The notes beneath the pieces are model-generated. The model was not told where the DNA came from. It was given only the letters and a program-made list of their open reading frames with translations, and made no database searches. From Erigeron canadensis (Eukaryota > Streptophyta > Magnoliopsida > Asterales > Asteraceae), in assembly GCF_010389155.1 (NCBI RefSeq), contig NC_057766.1, forward strand, positions 33,985,516 through 34,049,515: DNA of 64,000 nt, read 5' to 3'. Positions 35,432 to 48,496 of the stretch are shown piece after piece. Position 1 is the first letter of the stretch, and every line of letters starts with the position of its first letter. Position numbers and translations under genes: made by a program.

Positions 35432-35896
35432 TGACATTTGTCTCAAAAGACAAGGACTTCACCCAATTAATCCAACCAATTGATTAGTTCATAATGTCAT
35501 GATGTGTTACTCCTAAATAATACTCCATATATCTAAGCTATATGCCAAGCAAAGTTTGAACCATTTAAAAAAAGTTTTGTCTTTATACATAGAGGTTAAA
35601 TGTTAGATTGTTCAAGCTTGAGGGTTTTTTTCTTTAAATAAAAATAACACTCTTAACATTACATTTTCTTATACACTGTTGAAGACGGTAATAGATTTCA
35701 TAAATTACATAAAATAATGTTGAGTGTTACTTTAATTTAATTCTTTTAAGTAACTAGCTATGTTTGTTTAGTTATAAAACATTAGGTTAGTTTGTGAAAG
35801 TAAATATAGCTAATTAAACATTAAATAATGATCATAATATATAACCGATAGTAATAATCATCAAAATATGGAATAAATCGTAACATACACTTAACT

Positions 35897-36482
35897 AGTG
35901 CTGTCAGTTTCGACTCAACCTGAAACCCACATGAAAAAATTCAGGTTAGGGTCTGGTATTTTCAACCCGTCAACCTACCAACTTGGATTTTTTCAAGTTG
36001 GGTTGCAAGGTTGACCCGTCAACCCGATATCTATTTAAAATAATTATAATTATATTATATATAATAGTTCATACTCCAGGGTCCATCATCCATAAGACCC
36101 ATCTTATTTCCTATAGTTTAAACGTAATTTAACATAAATACCCTACATCTGTAAATGAATTTGCGCTCAGTGCATAACTCAGAATTAAATGTAGTTTGTT
36201 ATTATCACTTACCATGTACTTTGAAATGATACTTTGATAGAATTTGTAATCTTAATATTTTGGTTATCATAGACTATTACTATGTAGTCTTAAATTTTAA
36301 AAAGCGTTTCCATTTTTCAAATAATTTTTGTAAGCATTTGGTTATCAGCTCATATGGGTTAGGTTACAGGTTAACAGGTTGTAGGGTTGAAATTCTTAAC
36401 CTCGAACTTTTAGTGGATTAAGTTAGGGTCAAAGTTTTTCAACCCGTCAGCCAAAACTGGGACCCATTAACAGCCCTAACTT
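35897..36482. mobile_element. MITE-like element with GGGCTGTTAA termini
   Basis: Left TAGTGCTGTCAGTTTCGACT and right, read inward, TTAGGGCTGTTAATGGGTCC are imperfect inverted repeats. The inside is dominated by GGGTTGAC/CAACCCGTC words in both orientations (35965-36030, 36360-36450). No coding capacity. Confidence 0.5.
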
Positions 36483-36524
36483 AACATATACCAAAGAAAA
36501 AACTACGGAGTGTAGAACCTAAAA

Positions 36525-36755
36525 AATTACCATGTTTGGTAACCAGGTAAAACAAATATTAAAGTAAAACAAATAGGACAAGATCTTGACCCTTAGATCA
36601 TGGTTAAATCGATGCACGAAGATTCACGAAGCCAACTGATGTACGATAATTTTCATGATGCACGGTGATTTCAGTAAAAAAAAACCTATTATTTTATTTG
36701 TTTTATTTTAATACTGGTTTTATTTTACCTAAAACCTTGGTAACCATGTAACTAA
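36525..36755. mobile_element. MITE-like inverted-repeat element upstream of SURF2
   Basis: GGTAACCAGGTAAAACAAAT ... TATTAAAGTAAAACAAATAG at the left is mirrored by TATTTGTTTTATTTTAATAC ... CTTGGTAACCATG at the right, about 50 bases of imperfect inverted repeat. It ends roughly 120 bases before the SURF2 start codon, so it lies in the promoter or leader. Confidence 0.65.
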
Positions 36756-36872
36756 AGTAAATACAGTATAAAAATAAAAAGCAGCGGTATAAATAACAAA
36801 ACGGTTTTGCCCTAAAGAAAACACAACATCAATAAACAAACAGTCTCCTACTTCAATAAAGTATAAAAATCA

Positions 36873-39611
36873 ATGGGGAAGAAGAAAAACAATGAAAGCA
36901 AGCAAGACGACCCACAACCACACAAAGAAATGGAAGGCAAATTCTTGTTAGGAAAACCCAAGTTCAAGAAACTCGAAAACGGCCGCTACAAATGCGTGGA
37001 AACCGGCCACGAAGTGCCGGCGGATGGCAAAGAGTCATACGCTCAGACCAAACACTGCAGGATTGGGCTTATTGATTCAGCTCTGGCTCGTAATAAACCT
37101 CCTCTTAATATGTTCAATCAAGACCCCCTTTGCCGGTACTATTATTATTAAAAAAATTGTGTTTTGTTATAAATTTTTTATGGTTTAGAAATTCTGGTGA
37201 TATATATATATATGTTGTATTGGCAGGTCTAAGTTGATATGTAAGCTGACTGGGGATACTGTGAATAAGATTGAAGAGCATATTTGGAAGCATATCAATG
37301 GAAAACGGTTCCTTCACATGTTAGGTTGGTTTGTGTTTCGGCTTGTTTTTTTATCCGTAGTTAAGTTAGGGTATTTCGAGCCGTAAGATACAGCCATAGT
37401 AGTTGTTAAGCAAAGAAGGGAGATTGTAATTGTTACATCTATATGCCATGTAGTCTATATGCCATGTAGTCTATCAGCTTTTAATTGGAGCTGTAAGATG
37501 TAGTTGTTAAGCAAAGCTTTTAGCTAGAGCTTTTATTTTCTAAAGGTGTTTGTTATGGTAGCTCTAGCTGCAACTTTAAGAGGTGTTTGTGTGACTTTAA
37601 AAATTAAAAGCTTCATCCAAACTAAAAATTCCTGAAACGAGTAGCGTTTCATTTTGGAGTTTTTTTTTTCCAAATAAAAGCTAAAGCTAGTTGCATACAA
37701 ACAAAGCTTTTAACATAAAAGGAGCTTATTGTTCAAAATAAAAAGCTAAAGCTCCCAACAAGCTCTTGCCAAACATGCCTTGCCCACACTAGACCTGCAA
37801 AAATGGTGTCCAAACCAACTCATACACATTTAGGAATTTGGTAGGATTGAATGCGGGATACTTTCCAAATGCCCACGTCCTGGATACTTCATCTTGGAGT
37901 AAGTATATGCATTGAGGATGGGGTACCTTGAAGGTAGGGGTAGCCTAGGCTACGGTCTTCTTGAAGAATGAAGCATAAAAAGTTGGAATTTATTTCGTTA
38001 TTTGTTGGTTAGGTCTTAGAGAAGATGGGATGCTGATTAATAAAGCTAACTTTAGTTTTGGGTGTTGCAACTGTAAGGATTGAAAGATGTTTTTTTAGAC
38101 ATGAAGCTGAAGTCAGCTTTCGCAATCAAGTAGTTAATAACTTTATGAACGGATGTCTAATGTGTGCTAGAGAAAAATATGCATTTGAAATGTTACGACT
38201 AAAGATGTAATTACGTGTGCCCCAAATTGTGTAAAAGAAAAGGTTGAAGACAACTTATGTGAGATAAATTGTTTTTTTTCGTTTTTGATGAAGTCATAAC
38301 TTTTAAATTAATTATGTTTCATACTGTTTAATGATGCACGTGGTGTAAGCCCTTTTTCCAAGAGCTATAATGCTCAATTTTATTTTGAAGAACAATTAAC
38401 CTTGATTGGACATAAATGTTTTCAGCTATGTAGCTTTATATTTCCTTGAATCCTTTGTGATGACATTACTATATTGGGAATGTGTATACCTGATATGAAG
38501 TAAGATCACTGTTAAACAGAGAAACAGGAAGCTGAAGCTGCCAAAGAAGTATCAAATGGTATGGTGGAAGGTGACGGGGAGGAGAAACCAGAAGAAGCTG
38601 CTTCAAAGAGCGATGGAGACGGTTCTAAGAAGAAAAAGAAGAAGGATAAGAAGAACAAGAACAAGAACAAGAAGAAAATGGAGGAGGAGAATGATGCAAG
38701 TATGATCATTTCAGAAGTCAGAGATCCAGCAGAGAAAGATAATGACGCAGAGGAAGAAGAGTTCTGGATGCCTCCAGTTGGAGATCGTTGGGACTTTGAT
38801 GTTGGGAAAGATCGTTGGGGTTCTGATTTAGAATCAGATGATGATTTAGAAGACGATGATTTAGTAAACGATGATGCAGATGGTGCAAATGATGCAAATG
38901 AAGCAAATGAAGCAGGTACATATGATACAATAAGCATTATAAATATATACTTTTGAGATATGTAAACCTGTCCAAATGATTTGTCTTCATATTCTTTTTT
39001 GTGACGGGAGGGAGTGTACATAAGAGGTGGTAAAGTGATCAGGTCGGATGACGGGATGACGGGTATACATGGGATTGGTTGACATTAGTTGTTTCTAGTA
39101 CACATGGAAATGGGTCAGGTTGGGCTGTCTCCAACAGTTTCTTTGTCAATAGTTAGTGTGTTAAATATGATTTCTATAAGTCTATAACCATGTTAGCTAT
39201 TAGAATTACCTAATTTAAGTTGAAATTAAAAATTTCACTTTGAAAGACTTTTGACCGCTTCCTTTGTTGCTTATCTTTTTGCGTGTGGACAAGTTTGGGA
39301 TGAGCCATATGATAGTCCACCTATTCATTAGTAAATATGTCGAGATTGCCACATTGTAGATATTTAGTTAAAGTAATCTGAATATGTTTTCTTTTATTGA
39401 GGCTACTTATCTTTAGATGCTGCTGATGAAGAAAATAATGAGACACAGGAGCTTTCTAAAAGGTACTTGTTTGCTTCTTTGCATCTTTTTTCATACCTTC
39501 AAAACTCTATTTCTGATATGATTTATCTATAGGACAAAGAGAATGTCGATAGAAGTGGAACCAAGTGAGTTAGCATCAAAGAAGAAGAAGAAAAAGATCG
39601 AATCGACTTGA
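36873..39611 (+). CDS. SURF2: Surfeit locus protein 2 (SURF2) homologue
   Basis: Exons 36873-37135, 37227-37324, 38520-38915, 39417-39462 and 39533-39611; 882 nt, 293 residues. The N-terminal half carries the SURF2 core: GKFLLGKPKFKKLENGRYKC, TGHEVPADG, YAQTKHCRIGLID, then CKLTGDTVNKIEEHIWKHING and RFLHML. The C-terminal half is low-complexity: a Lys/Asn-rich stretch (KKKKKKDKKNKNKNKKK), an EEEEFWMPP motif, an Asp-rich run and a basic tail KKKKKKIEST that looks like a nuclear/nucleolar signal. From family knowledge SURF2 is a nucleolar protein linked to ribosome biogenesis; the plant role is not established here. Intron 2 (37325-38519) holds a hAT-like MITE. Confidence 0.93.
37440..37795. mobile_element. 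hAT-like MITE in SURF2 intron 2
   Basis: Several AAGCTTTTAGCT/AGCTAAAGCT words in both orientations. The right end CTTGCCAAACATGCC, read inward GGCATGTTTGGCAAG, resembles the left AAAGGTGTTTGTTATGG. Similar in style to the element at 49405-49682. The exact left end is uncertain because GGTGTTTG occurs twice. Confidence 0.5.
39021..39358. mobile_element. MITE of the GGTGGCAA family, in SURF2 intron 3
   Basis: Left end TAAGAGGTGGTAAAGTGATC and right, read inward, TACAATGTGGCAATCTCGAC are imperfect inverted repeats. GGGTCAGG/GACGGG words lie inside. Confidence 0.5.
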
Positions 39612-42168
39612 TATATCTCCAAAGATGAGCTATTTGCTGAAAGTTGCAGTTTTGTGTAGCCCTTAAAATGTGATCTGTGGTCCTGAGTATGTGTTTTTTT
39701 ACTTAGAACTTTAAGGTAGCTGTTTTTCTAGTTGAGTTGATTGTTTGTAAGCAAATGCTTAATATGTTCTGTATGGAAAGGCAGTAGCTTCCGTCAATTC
39801 TTGGTACATTTACAAACTCTTGCTAGTTAATACTATAAGATTCTGCTTCAGTTTTAAGTTTTTTTTTTATATCTATTGCGTGATCATGAAGAAATGATCT
39901 ATGAATCATTGTGGCCTATGTTTCCATATGAAGAACAGTCTGGAATTTGGTATCTTTTAGTTACAGAATTTTGTTGAAAATTTTGAATTTTCCGGTCCTA
40001 TATGTCTGTTATAAATTTCAAACCCGAATCAATTCAGTTTCAAGTTGTCTTATCAATTGCGTGATCGTGAAGAAATGATCTTTCAATCATTGGGGCCTAT
40101 GTTTCTATATGAAGAACAGTTGGGAATTGTGGTATCTTTTAGTTACAGAATTTTGTTTAAAATTTTGTATCTTTTAGCTACAGAACTCTGCTATAAATTT
40201 CAAAGTCGAATCAATTGCAGGAATAAAAGAATATAACTAAAAAGTAGAATCAAAAGGAAAATCAGTATCTTTAACTGGCAAATTAGGCCATTTTCTCCAA
40301 AAGCGGAGAAGGGAAAATTTAAAAAAGTGGATTGTTTAGTTGTTTGACCATGACTGTACAATTAGACATGCCAAAAAAAATAACCGGTTCCACCAAGAAC
40401 CGATTTTTGGGTAAGTCTAGGTGTCCTTACATTAGAGATTGAATAGTTGGTTGACCATGCTTGCAGACTTGCAGTGATAATATCCTTAAAAGGTGTGTCT
40501 AACAAGGAGTAACTGAGTAAACACATGATAAAACCAACAGTAAGGATTACATGTGTCAAGTGTCAACAATGGGTAGTTGGGTATTACAGTATTAATCATA
40601 GTTTTAGACATATGTATCATTACTCATATTGAAAGCAAACTGAAATACCATACCTATGACTCACAAATGGTTAGACCTCATGGAGCTTTTCTTGGAATGA
40701 AGTTATATTATGTACTTGGGCTATCCCAGAGTTGACTGTGCTCGGGGGCATATAGGAGTGTCTTTTGCCATTGAGTTAGTTTCGGATAAACGGACTTTAT
40801 TTGTTAGTCGATAAGGAAATATTAAAAAATATCATGAATTTATAATAATATACGAATGATAAAGCTAACGCTAGTGATTTAAATAATTGATATTAATTTT
40901 GGGTTGAATATATTGTTTGCGTCAATAATCCTTCCACCCTACTTTTATTGCTTAAAAAAATATAAATCAATAAGAAATGCTACATGCCATATCTGATAAA
41001 TAAAATATGTGCTGGAAAGATTTTATTTTTGAAAGGTGTGGATTATTTGCTCGCAATAAGGGATCTAGCTTACGCTAGATAGCCCTTTCACCCTCAAACC
41101 GCCTAAAGGCACGACATTTAATTGAGATAAAACCATGCTCCCTCTGTAGGACTCAAACCTCTGTAAGACTCAAACCTGTTTCAATGACTTTATTGTAAAA
41201 TACCTTCAAATGTCCTTAACTAGTCTTCAATCACTGAGTTATAATGAGAAGTACTGCTGGGAGATACTTGATATATCAAATAATATTTGACATTAAAATT
41301 GTTAGTTAAAGTGAAATAAACGAGTTCAAACTCTCTAAACCATTTGTTTGTAGGCCGTTGTTTTTAAAATAAAAACTTAAAAAATTAAAGCATTTTTTTT
41401 TTAACGAACGAACACGACTTGTTTCGTATCCGAGCAGCTGTAAGTATCAAAAAGCGTCAATTGTAGTAACAAAATTAAACATTATTTTGTGTTCACTTTT
41501 CGAAACAAAAAGAATAAAGAGAAAGAAGAGAAAGTCAAAAAGACTCGTATATTTCATATGCACTGCACATGCTTAAATGTAGAAATTTTTAAAACACATG
41601 TGGCATGGAAGTGGAAGGAAGCTTTGAATATATATCCGATGAGTGACGTGTCAATTCCGATCACGTCTACGCCACCACCCCCTTCAACTTACACCTAACG
41701 CATACACTACACCCAAACACTCCATATGTTAATGACTTAATTCCCCACTAATCATTCATCAAATCAAAATTTTAATACTAGAAAAGAAATCGCTTAGACT
41801 CCTTTCTTTCTTAATCAGAAAAACAAACACCTCAGAATCAGATTCCTATCTCACTAAACAAATTTCAACACACACGTATATTTTATTATACTTCAAAAGA
41901 AAAAAAGATCCAATCAGGTTCATCTATCTCCTTTGAATCCCCCCTGCATATTCATTTATTTATCCAATTATAATTATAATTATATATAATCATATACTTA
42001 TTATAATTACTCTCCAATATATATATAAATATAGATATTAATATTTAGTAGTATAGATATATAAGTAAGTAACTTACTAATAAAGTTAATTAGCGTCTGG
42101 GAATCTTCCTCTGTAATCGCCTTATTACTTTCCTGGAAATACCTCCTTAATTTAGTTTTCAATATACG
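39612..42168. other. Intergenic between SURF2 and RGLG; no gene seen
   Basis: Starts with the SURF2 3' UTR. Contains the 181-bp tandem duplication (39850-40222) and, around 41060-41230, a sequence with two near-identical GACTCAAACCT motifs (41149 and 41168) that looks like a reversed SINE B-box region. No recognisable gene. Confidence 0.45.
39850..40222. repeat. Two-copy tandem duplication, about 181-bp unit
   Basis: ATTGCGTGATC[A/G]TGAAGAAAT at 39875 and 40056. Both copies share CCTATGTTTC[C/T]ATATGAAG and GTATCTTTTAGTTACAGAAT. Confidence 0.88.
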
Positions 42169-42380
42169 CAGGCTCACGTTACATATACTATATATATACA
42201 TATACATATATTGTTTACTTAGCAGAAGCTTGAAGAAGATTAATTTGCAAGTATATTGATTGGGTATAGAATATAATACACAGGCTTTCGTTAAATATAC
42301 TTTATATAAATATTGTTTACTTTGCAGAAGCTTGAGAGAAGATTAATTTGCAAGTGTATATATATATATATATATTGATA
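42169..42380. repeat. Tandem duplication just upstream of RGLG, carrying an acceptor-like site
   Basis: CAGGCT[CA/TT]CGTTA at 42169 and 42281. Each unit ends with TTGTTTACTT[A/T]GCAGAAGCTT and GATTAATTTGCAAGT. TTTACTTTGCAG is a good 3' splice site, so this looks like a duplicated acceptor of an intron in the 5' leader (inference). Confidence 0.75.
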
Positions 42381-42418
42381 TTGATTGGATATATATACAT
42401 TGGAATTGGAATAAAATA

Positions 42419-45400
42419 ATGGGTGCAAAAACATCAAGGGAAGATGATGCAAGTTACAGTGGTGCATCCTACCAGCCTTCTTCCTCGTTTACTCGTAATC
42501 AATACGGAAACAATAATCCTCCGCCTCAACCGTCTTCGTATCCGTCCCGGTACGAGCAGAATTATCCGACACCATACGAGCAGAGTTATCCGGTTCAGGA
42601 AGCGTATCCACCACCACAGCACACTCCTGCACCCGCACCGGTGGTTGCGACTCCAGCTCCTGTTTCTGCTTCGGCTTATGGAGGTCAACCTCATAGACCT
42701 CAGAGTAAGTTTGACCGGCGGTATTCCACGATTGCAGATAGTTACCATTCGCTGGAACAGGTATTGTTGCTTGTTGAGATTGACTTCTTTGTATTTATAC
42801 TTCTTGCAAAAATAATATGTTATCATACTTCTTGTGTTCATATTTCTTGCAAAATTTGGTAAGATAGATGAACTGTTTTCTAAAGCTTTCGACTTTTTGT
42901 GATTTGTAATGAATTCTTTCATGGAATTGTATTTATACCTGTATAGTAGAATCTATATGGTAGAATCTTGCGACTGTTTTTTGAATCGCAAAGTTATTCA
43001 TATATTTCAAGTTTCTTCTTTTGCATGTAATTTTTCTAGAAAATATGCTATTGTTTAACTGAGGCATGCATTTTCTGTGTAGGTGACCGAGGCTCTTGCA
43101 CGTGCAGGGCTCGAGTCTTCTAACCTTATACTAGGTATTGATTTCACTAAGAGCAATGAATGGACAGGTAAAGTTACTATCTTGGTTCAATTCTGAATTG
43201 CTTTACCAAAATGAAACTTGCTAATCGTGCTTTTGCTGAGCAGGTTCAAGGTCTTTTCAGAGAAAAAGTTTACATCATATTGGAGATGGTATGAATCCAT
43301 ATCAACAGGCAATCTCCATTATTGGGAAAACCTTAGCAGCGTTTGATGAAGACAACTTGATTCCTTGTTACGGGTTTGGAGATGGTATAGTTTAGGAGCA
43401 ACTTTGTCTTTCTATAATGATAACAAAATTAATATGCTTTTGAAAGTATCCTAAAACTCTTTTGTAACTGGCAGCATCCACACATGATCAAGATGTCTTC
43501 AGTTTTTATCCCGAAGAGAGGTGTTGTAATGGATTCGAAGAAGTCTTAAGTAGGTACAGGGAGCTACTACCTCATTTAAAGCTTGCAGGTATTTGAAGTC
43601 TTGCACCACTTTTTTCTTTCCTGCTTATTAGAATTGCAGAAGTTTTTCTTTTGCGCTTCATAGTTTATGGCATACTCGTTTGTGGGTAAATATATATCTT
43701 TTATGTTGCCACAGGCCCGACATCATTTGCCCCTGTCATTGAAAAGGCAATGACTATTGTTGAAGATAGTGGAGGACAATATCATGTGTTGGTTATCATT
43801 GCTGATGGGCAGGTACTATTTCTATTGGTCTTTAGGAATTTAATGGTAATCATATTATGTAACTGAATTTCGACCTCTTACTGTTGAACATGTCTCCAAC
43901 ACTTGTACTGTTGAACTGATACTTTCCGTGTTACCGCATTCTGTTTTATCATGAGCAGGACCGGTTGGTCATGAGAAACTGCGTTTTTCACTAAAATAAT
44001 TTTTTATAGATAGAACTGTTTCAGTCTCTGTGTGGTTTCACATATCCTTATCAATTTTAATAATTGGTTTTGCACTCTTCATAATTTCCATTGCTTTTCA
44101 CCTAATTAACCTTGTTACACACTGCATGTCAAATCATTTCAAATTTCCAACTGACTTAACTTTGCCAGAACCTATTAGCTGATTTATAAGTTACAGAGTA
44201 TAACATACCATCTTTAACCATGCTAGCCCATCTTAGTTTCATTAGTTGATTTGTTTTCTACTGCTAGTTTGCTATATCAAGAATTCACTTGATTGATGGC
44301 CTAGCTAGCAGTATATCATCTTTTTTCCAATATTACTATTCTAAAAGACTTCAGATAAACAATTTAATGTAAAGTCATATTGGCATATCCTCAGCCTTTC
44401 TTAGTTATGCCAGGTTATAACCAGGCAACCAGTACTGTATCAGAAATTAGGCTGCTTTATAAATTTGAAATTTGCTCTTTTTCTTACTAAGGTTCAGGAT
44501 AATGACAACGAAATTCACAACCAAATCCCCCTTTGAATTGTTAGGTTCAGCATGTGTTCAATAGCTGCATACCTTATTTTATCATCCCTTTACTAGCCAT
44601 AGTTCCATTTTAATATACTATTAGGGTAACGTGCTCAAATAAGTAATAATATATATGAAGTTTAACACTTTGTTTATTACATAGGTAACACGAAGTGTGG
44701 ATACCGAACGTGGCCGTTTAAGTCCACAGGAACAAAGAACCGTGGATGCCATAGTTGAAGCAAGGTTATTGTCTACAACCTTCATAACTATATATAAACT
44801 AGACTAGGTTTTATATCATGATTAATTACAGGGTGTCAAATGTAAATAATTCTACTATTTATACCCTATGAAATTTCCTATTCTAATACACAATAATACA
44901 ATCCTAATTACCAAAGTTATATAAAGATGTAGCACAGGTGGTAATTTCAATGCATTTACATATGAATGCGTCAATATTGGTGGTGTTCTCTATCTACAGG
45001 GATTTTTTAATGCCAAAAACTTCCTATTATCAAAATAATGCTATTATAGTGATCATCTGACACACGGATTGACAAAAAGTGTTTTGGGTCAAACTCACTC
45101 TGTACAAAAAAGAGCAATTCACCTGCCGGAACCACCAATTCAGCCATTTTTAAGATGGACTATGGTCCCAAGCTGATATGTAGCTCTATTTTCTACAGCA
45201 AGCTTCCACTGTCTATTGTACTAGTTGGAGTTGGTGATGGTCCTTGGGACACTATGAAGGAATTTGATGATAATATTCCTTCTCGCAGCTTTGACAATTT
45301 CCAGGTAAATATTGAAAGCCAATTTCAATAATAATTTCATTGGTTGTAGGTGAACATGCTGTGTTACTTGTGAGATACTTTCATTGTAAATATTTATTCT

Positions 45401-47047
45401 CATGTTCTATCCCTTTTGAATGCTAGTTTGTGAACTTCACGGAAATAATGACCAAGAATGTACCTCCAATTCGAAAGGAGACTGAGTTTGCTCTTGCAGC
45501 ACTGATGGAAATTCCTACCCAATATAAAGCAACTATCGAACTGAGTATACTAGGGTAATTGACTGGGTCTGTTTCCATTTATTGCCATGTGGTCACGTTA
45601 GTTTGACCTGGCCCTGAACGTCTTCTTTTCTCATACTTCATATATTTGAATTAACAGCAGTCGCAAAGGAATTTCCCCCAAGAGGGTTGCCCTTCCTCCC
45701 CCGGTACCATCGTTTAGCAGCTCAAAACCAACACATTCAACTGGTTTTCAGGGGTCACAACCTTATTATGACCCAAACGCTCCTGTTACTGCTGTTCCTT
45801 ATTATGCTCCTTCTGGTGTAGAGCGCACGGCACCACCTATGCCAGTTTCTACTTATGAAAATCAGGTGAATTTGATTTTTTCGATTGTGCCTGGTGTTAT
45901 TAGATGCACTTTACTCTTTTCATCCATATGAGATGTAGTCATATAGAGATGTGAAAAATGCCTAATATCTTTTGCATACCTTACAGCTATGCCCCATTTG
46001 CCTAACTAATCCAAAGGATATGGCCTTCGGTTGTGGACATCAGGTATGCTTCTTAATTCTACTCCATAGGTGGCAAAACGGGTGGTTAGATGGATTGGTT
46101 ATTGGGTCAAAGTCGTTATCTTTTTGGATGGCTCAAAAAGCAATAGTCTTGTTGGGTTTAACAACTAACATTTTCTGATCTTTATTAAGTTTTATGAACA
46201 ACTAGTATGTTAATTAAAGTTATTTAAAAAGCAATATCTTGTGAATAAAATAATCTAGGAGCTATGTAGTCGATTTCGGTGGTATACGAGTGGTATACCG
46301 GTGGTATTTCGGTTTTCGGTCCTCCACTGGTATACCGGTATAGATTTTTGTCTACAATTTCGGTACCGAGATTTTCAGTGAAATTTGCCGAAATCTCACT
46401 GAAATCGGTCAAATTTCGGTGGTATACCAGTTTTTCAGATTTTTTTTTTTAATTAAATTATTTTTGTCCAAACTAAAAAACAACATAAGAAACACTAAAA
46501 TTTCGAAGTATTAACACTATTCTATCAAATATTGACACTTTTAAGCTTGACTTTGATATTTAGATTGAGTATTAACTTAATATACTTGCTTTTTGTGTGT
46601 ATAATTGCAATCTTTTTGGTATATATATAATTTTATAATATTACGATTACCGAAATACCACTGAAATAACCGAAATTTCAAATACCAGTCCTTGACCGAA
46701 ACACCGAAATTTTGGTCCTTAACTACTTAGTCTAGGAGGTTATAAACAGTTGGATTTTGTAATGGGCTTATCTCAATCAACCGGTTTGATCATTTTCCCT
46801 TTTTAGTTAGGTTATAAGTTTACACATTTGATTCATTAACATGGACTTATAGTACAAATTAACCATTTTGACTTGATAAGGTTGAAATTGCTGCTAAACT
46901 CAGTTGGATCTCTAGTTATGTGTTACACATTTCTGGACTTCTATAATGCTGTTTACTATTTTGCAGACGTGTTGCGACTGTGGAGAAACACTCAAGCTGT
47001 GCCCTATCTGCCGGAAGCCAATTGAAACCAGAATAAAGCTGTATTAA
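42419..47047 (+). CDS. RGLG2: RING-type E3 ubiquitin ligase RGLG (copine/VWA domain)
   Basis: Eleven exons: 42419-42760, 43083-43167, 43244-43384, 43475-43588, 43715-43812, 44685-44764, 45199-45304, 45427-45554, 45658-45865, 45987-46043 and 46967-47047; 1440 nt, 479 residues. The N terminus MGAKTSRED fits N-myristoylation (Gly2), then a Tyr/Pro/Gln-rich tail ([14 protein letters not shown]). The copine/VWA domain (about 120-370) begins [18 protein letters not shown] and includes [31 protein letters not shown] and [15 protein letters not shown]. The C-terminal RING is [20 protein letters not shown]...CPICRKPI. By family, RGLG1-5 are plasma-membrane or nucleus-shuttling E3 ligases acting with UBC13-type E2s in auxin, ABA and drought signalling. 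The exact paralogue number is a guess. Exon 9 has a CAGCAG tandem acceptor; intron 10 holds a MITE. Confidence 0.93.
46252..46737. mobile_element. Inverted-repeat MITE in RGLG intron 10
   Basis: Left CTAGGAGCTATGTAGTCGAT and right, read inward, CTAGACTAAGTAGTTAAGGA. The inside is full of TTTCGGTGGTATAC/CCGAAATACC words in both orientations (46270-46430 against 46650-46700). Confidence 0.6.
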
Positions 47048-48496
47048 AGCTGCATTTAATTTGTTCTTGCAAATAGCTCACATTCCTAAAAGATTGGTTT
47101 GTTCGGGGTGATGATCTTAATTTTGTTCTGTCTATATTTTTTTTGCGTTTCTGGATCTGTAAATGAAAGAGTGTGATTTTTAAAATGTAAATTATATTTC
47201 CAATGGTTGGGTTCTTTGTTAAAAATGATAGAGTGTAATATAAATTATCATTTGGTGCTGGATAAATTTTGGCATGAGATGTGTATATGGAAGTGTTAGT
47301 GAACTCCGAAATCAGGCATAATTTACGGAATTTTTTAGTGTGAGATTATATATACATGTAAACCTCGTTTTTCATATCTATTTAGTATGTCATATGTTGG
47401 GGTTCTAACAACTTACAGCCCGTTTTAATATCTAAATACTACATACTTTTAATAAACATAAACATTTGATTTCAGATGGACATTATTTTAATACACTCTA
47501 TCCATTTGTCTTTTGGAATTCTTTCTGGAAGCAAATCAGCAAATCTCTTCGTCTTGTTGTCTACAAATTAAACCACCATATACTTGTAACCTGGACGGAA
47601 TTGAGCAATCTTTTCGGATTGGTACAACTTTATTATTGGAGCAAAACATAACATGACTCAACTACCGGCAAATTTAAAGCCAGTGTTGTTGTATATGGAT
47701 AATAAAGTTAAGGTCCCGTTTCATATACCAGCTATTTAAAATAGGACATGTTCTCTTCAAACTTAATAAATATATATAATCAATCATTATTTTGTCTACT
47801 TCATGACTGAGATACATGTGACTAAACACCAAAATACACCAAAAAGGAAAAACCTCAAGTGAAAGAAATTAGAAACCCATTTTTATGCTATGTATAGTAT
47901 GTCCTTTTATTCTAAGTTGTCTCAAAATTATCATCCACCATCAAGATAACCAAAAAAAAAAAAAAAAAACCCGGAGTAACCAATAGTTTTTATTTTAATG
48001 GTTTTTTAAATTGCAAAAAAGACACATTTTGAATTGCATTTCAGCTCAATGGTGAGTGTCACTTCCTTAAGATAGATAAAGTATATTGTTTTAACCTGGT
48101 CTGTATTATCGTAAAATGATGTCCCCAAGAAAACTAGTCATTCCTAATAGTCGAACTAATAACTTGTGAGAAAAACCCCAAAACAATTTAATTTGGTATT
48201 CACAAAAAATGTTTTTATAAGTTTTTTACTTTATGTGTACACCAAGTATAAACGCATAATGATACGTATTCATTAGTGTGTTATTTTCTCAACATCCACT
48301 ATTGATGCTGCATTAAATGGTGTACCCACCAACAACAACTGACAGCTTCATAAACCACCCCAGCCCAAGCCATTCGGATGATCAGATGAAATCATCAACA
48401 CGTATCACTTCTTTTTCCAGCCACTCTGTTATATCATCATCATCATCATCATTAATATTATTAGCATTTCTTGGATAACAAACTCAACAGAACAGG
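47048..48496. other. RGLG 3' flank and upstream of the small basic-protein gene
   Basis: No gene recognised. A long A run at 47952-47970. An ATC microsatellite (about 48434-48452) lies about 45 bases before the next start codon, in its likely leader. Confidence 0.45.

Noticed and set aside
35104..35487. 127-codon plus-strand frame
   Set aside because: It is the body of the SINE at 35098-35431 with its target duplication; not a protein gene.
42423..42922. Two long frames overlapping RGLG exon 1 in other frames/strand
   Set aside because: Shadows of the Gln/Pro-rich coding exon; the in-frame RGLG product is clear.
46224..46412. 62-codon minus-strand frame ([15 protein letters not shown])
   Set aside because: Falls in the repetitive TTTCGGTGGTATAC core of a MITE.
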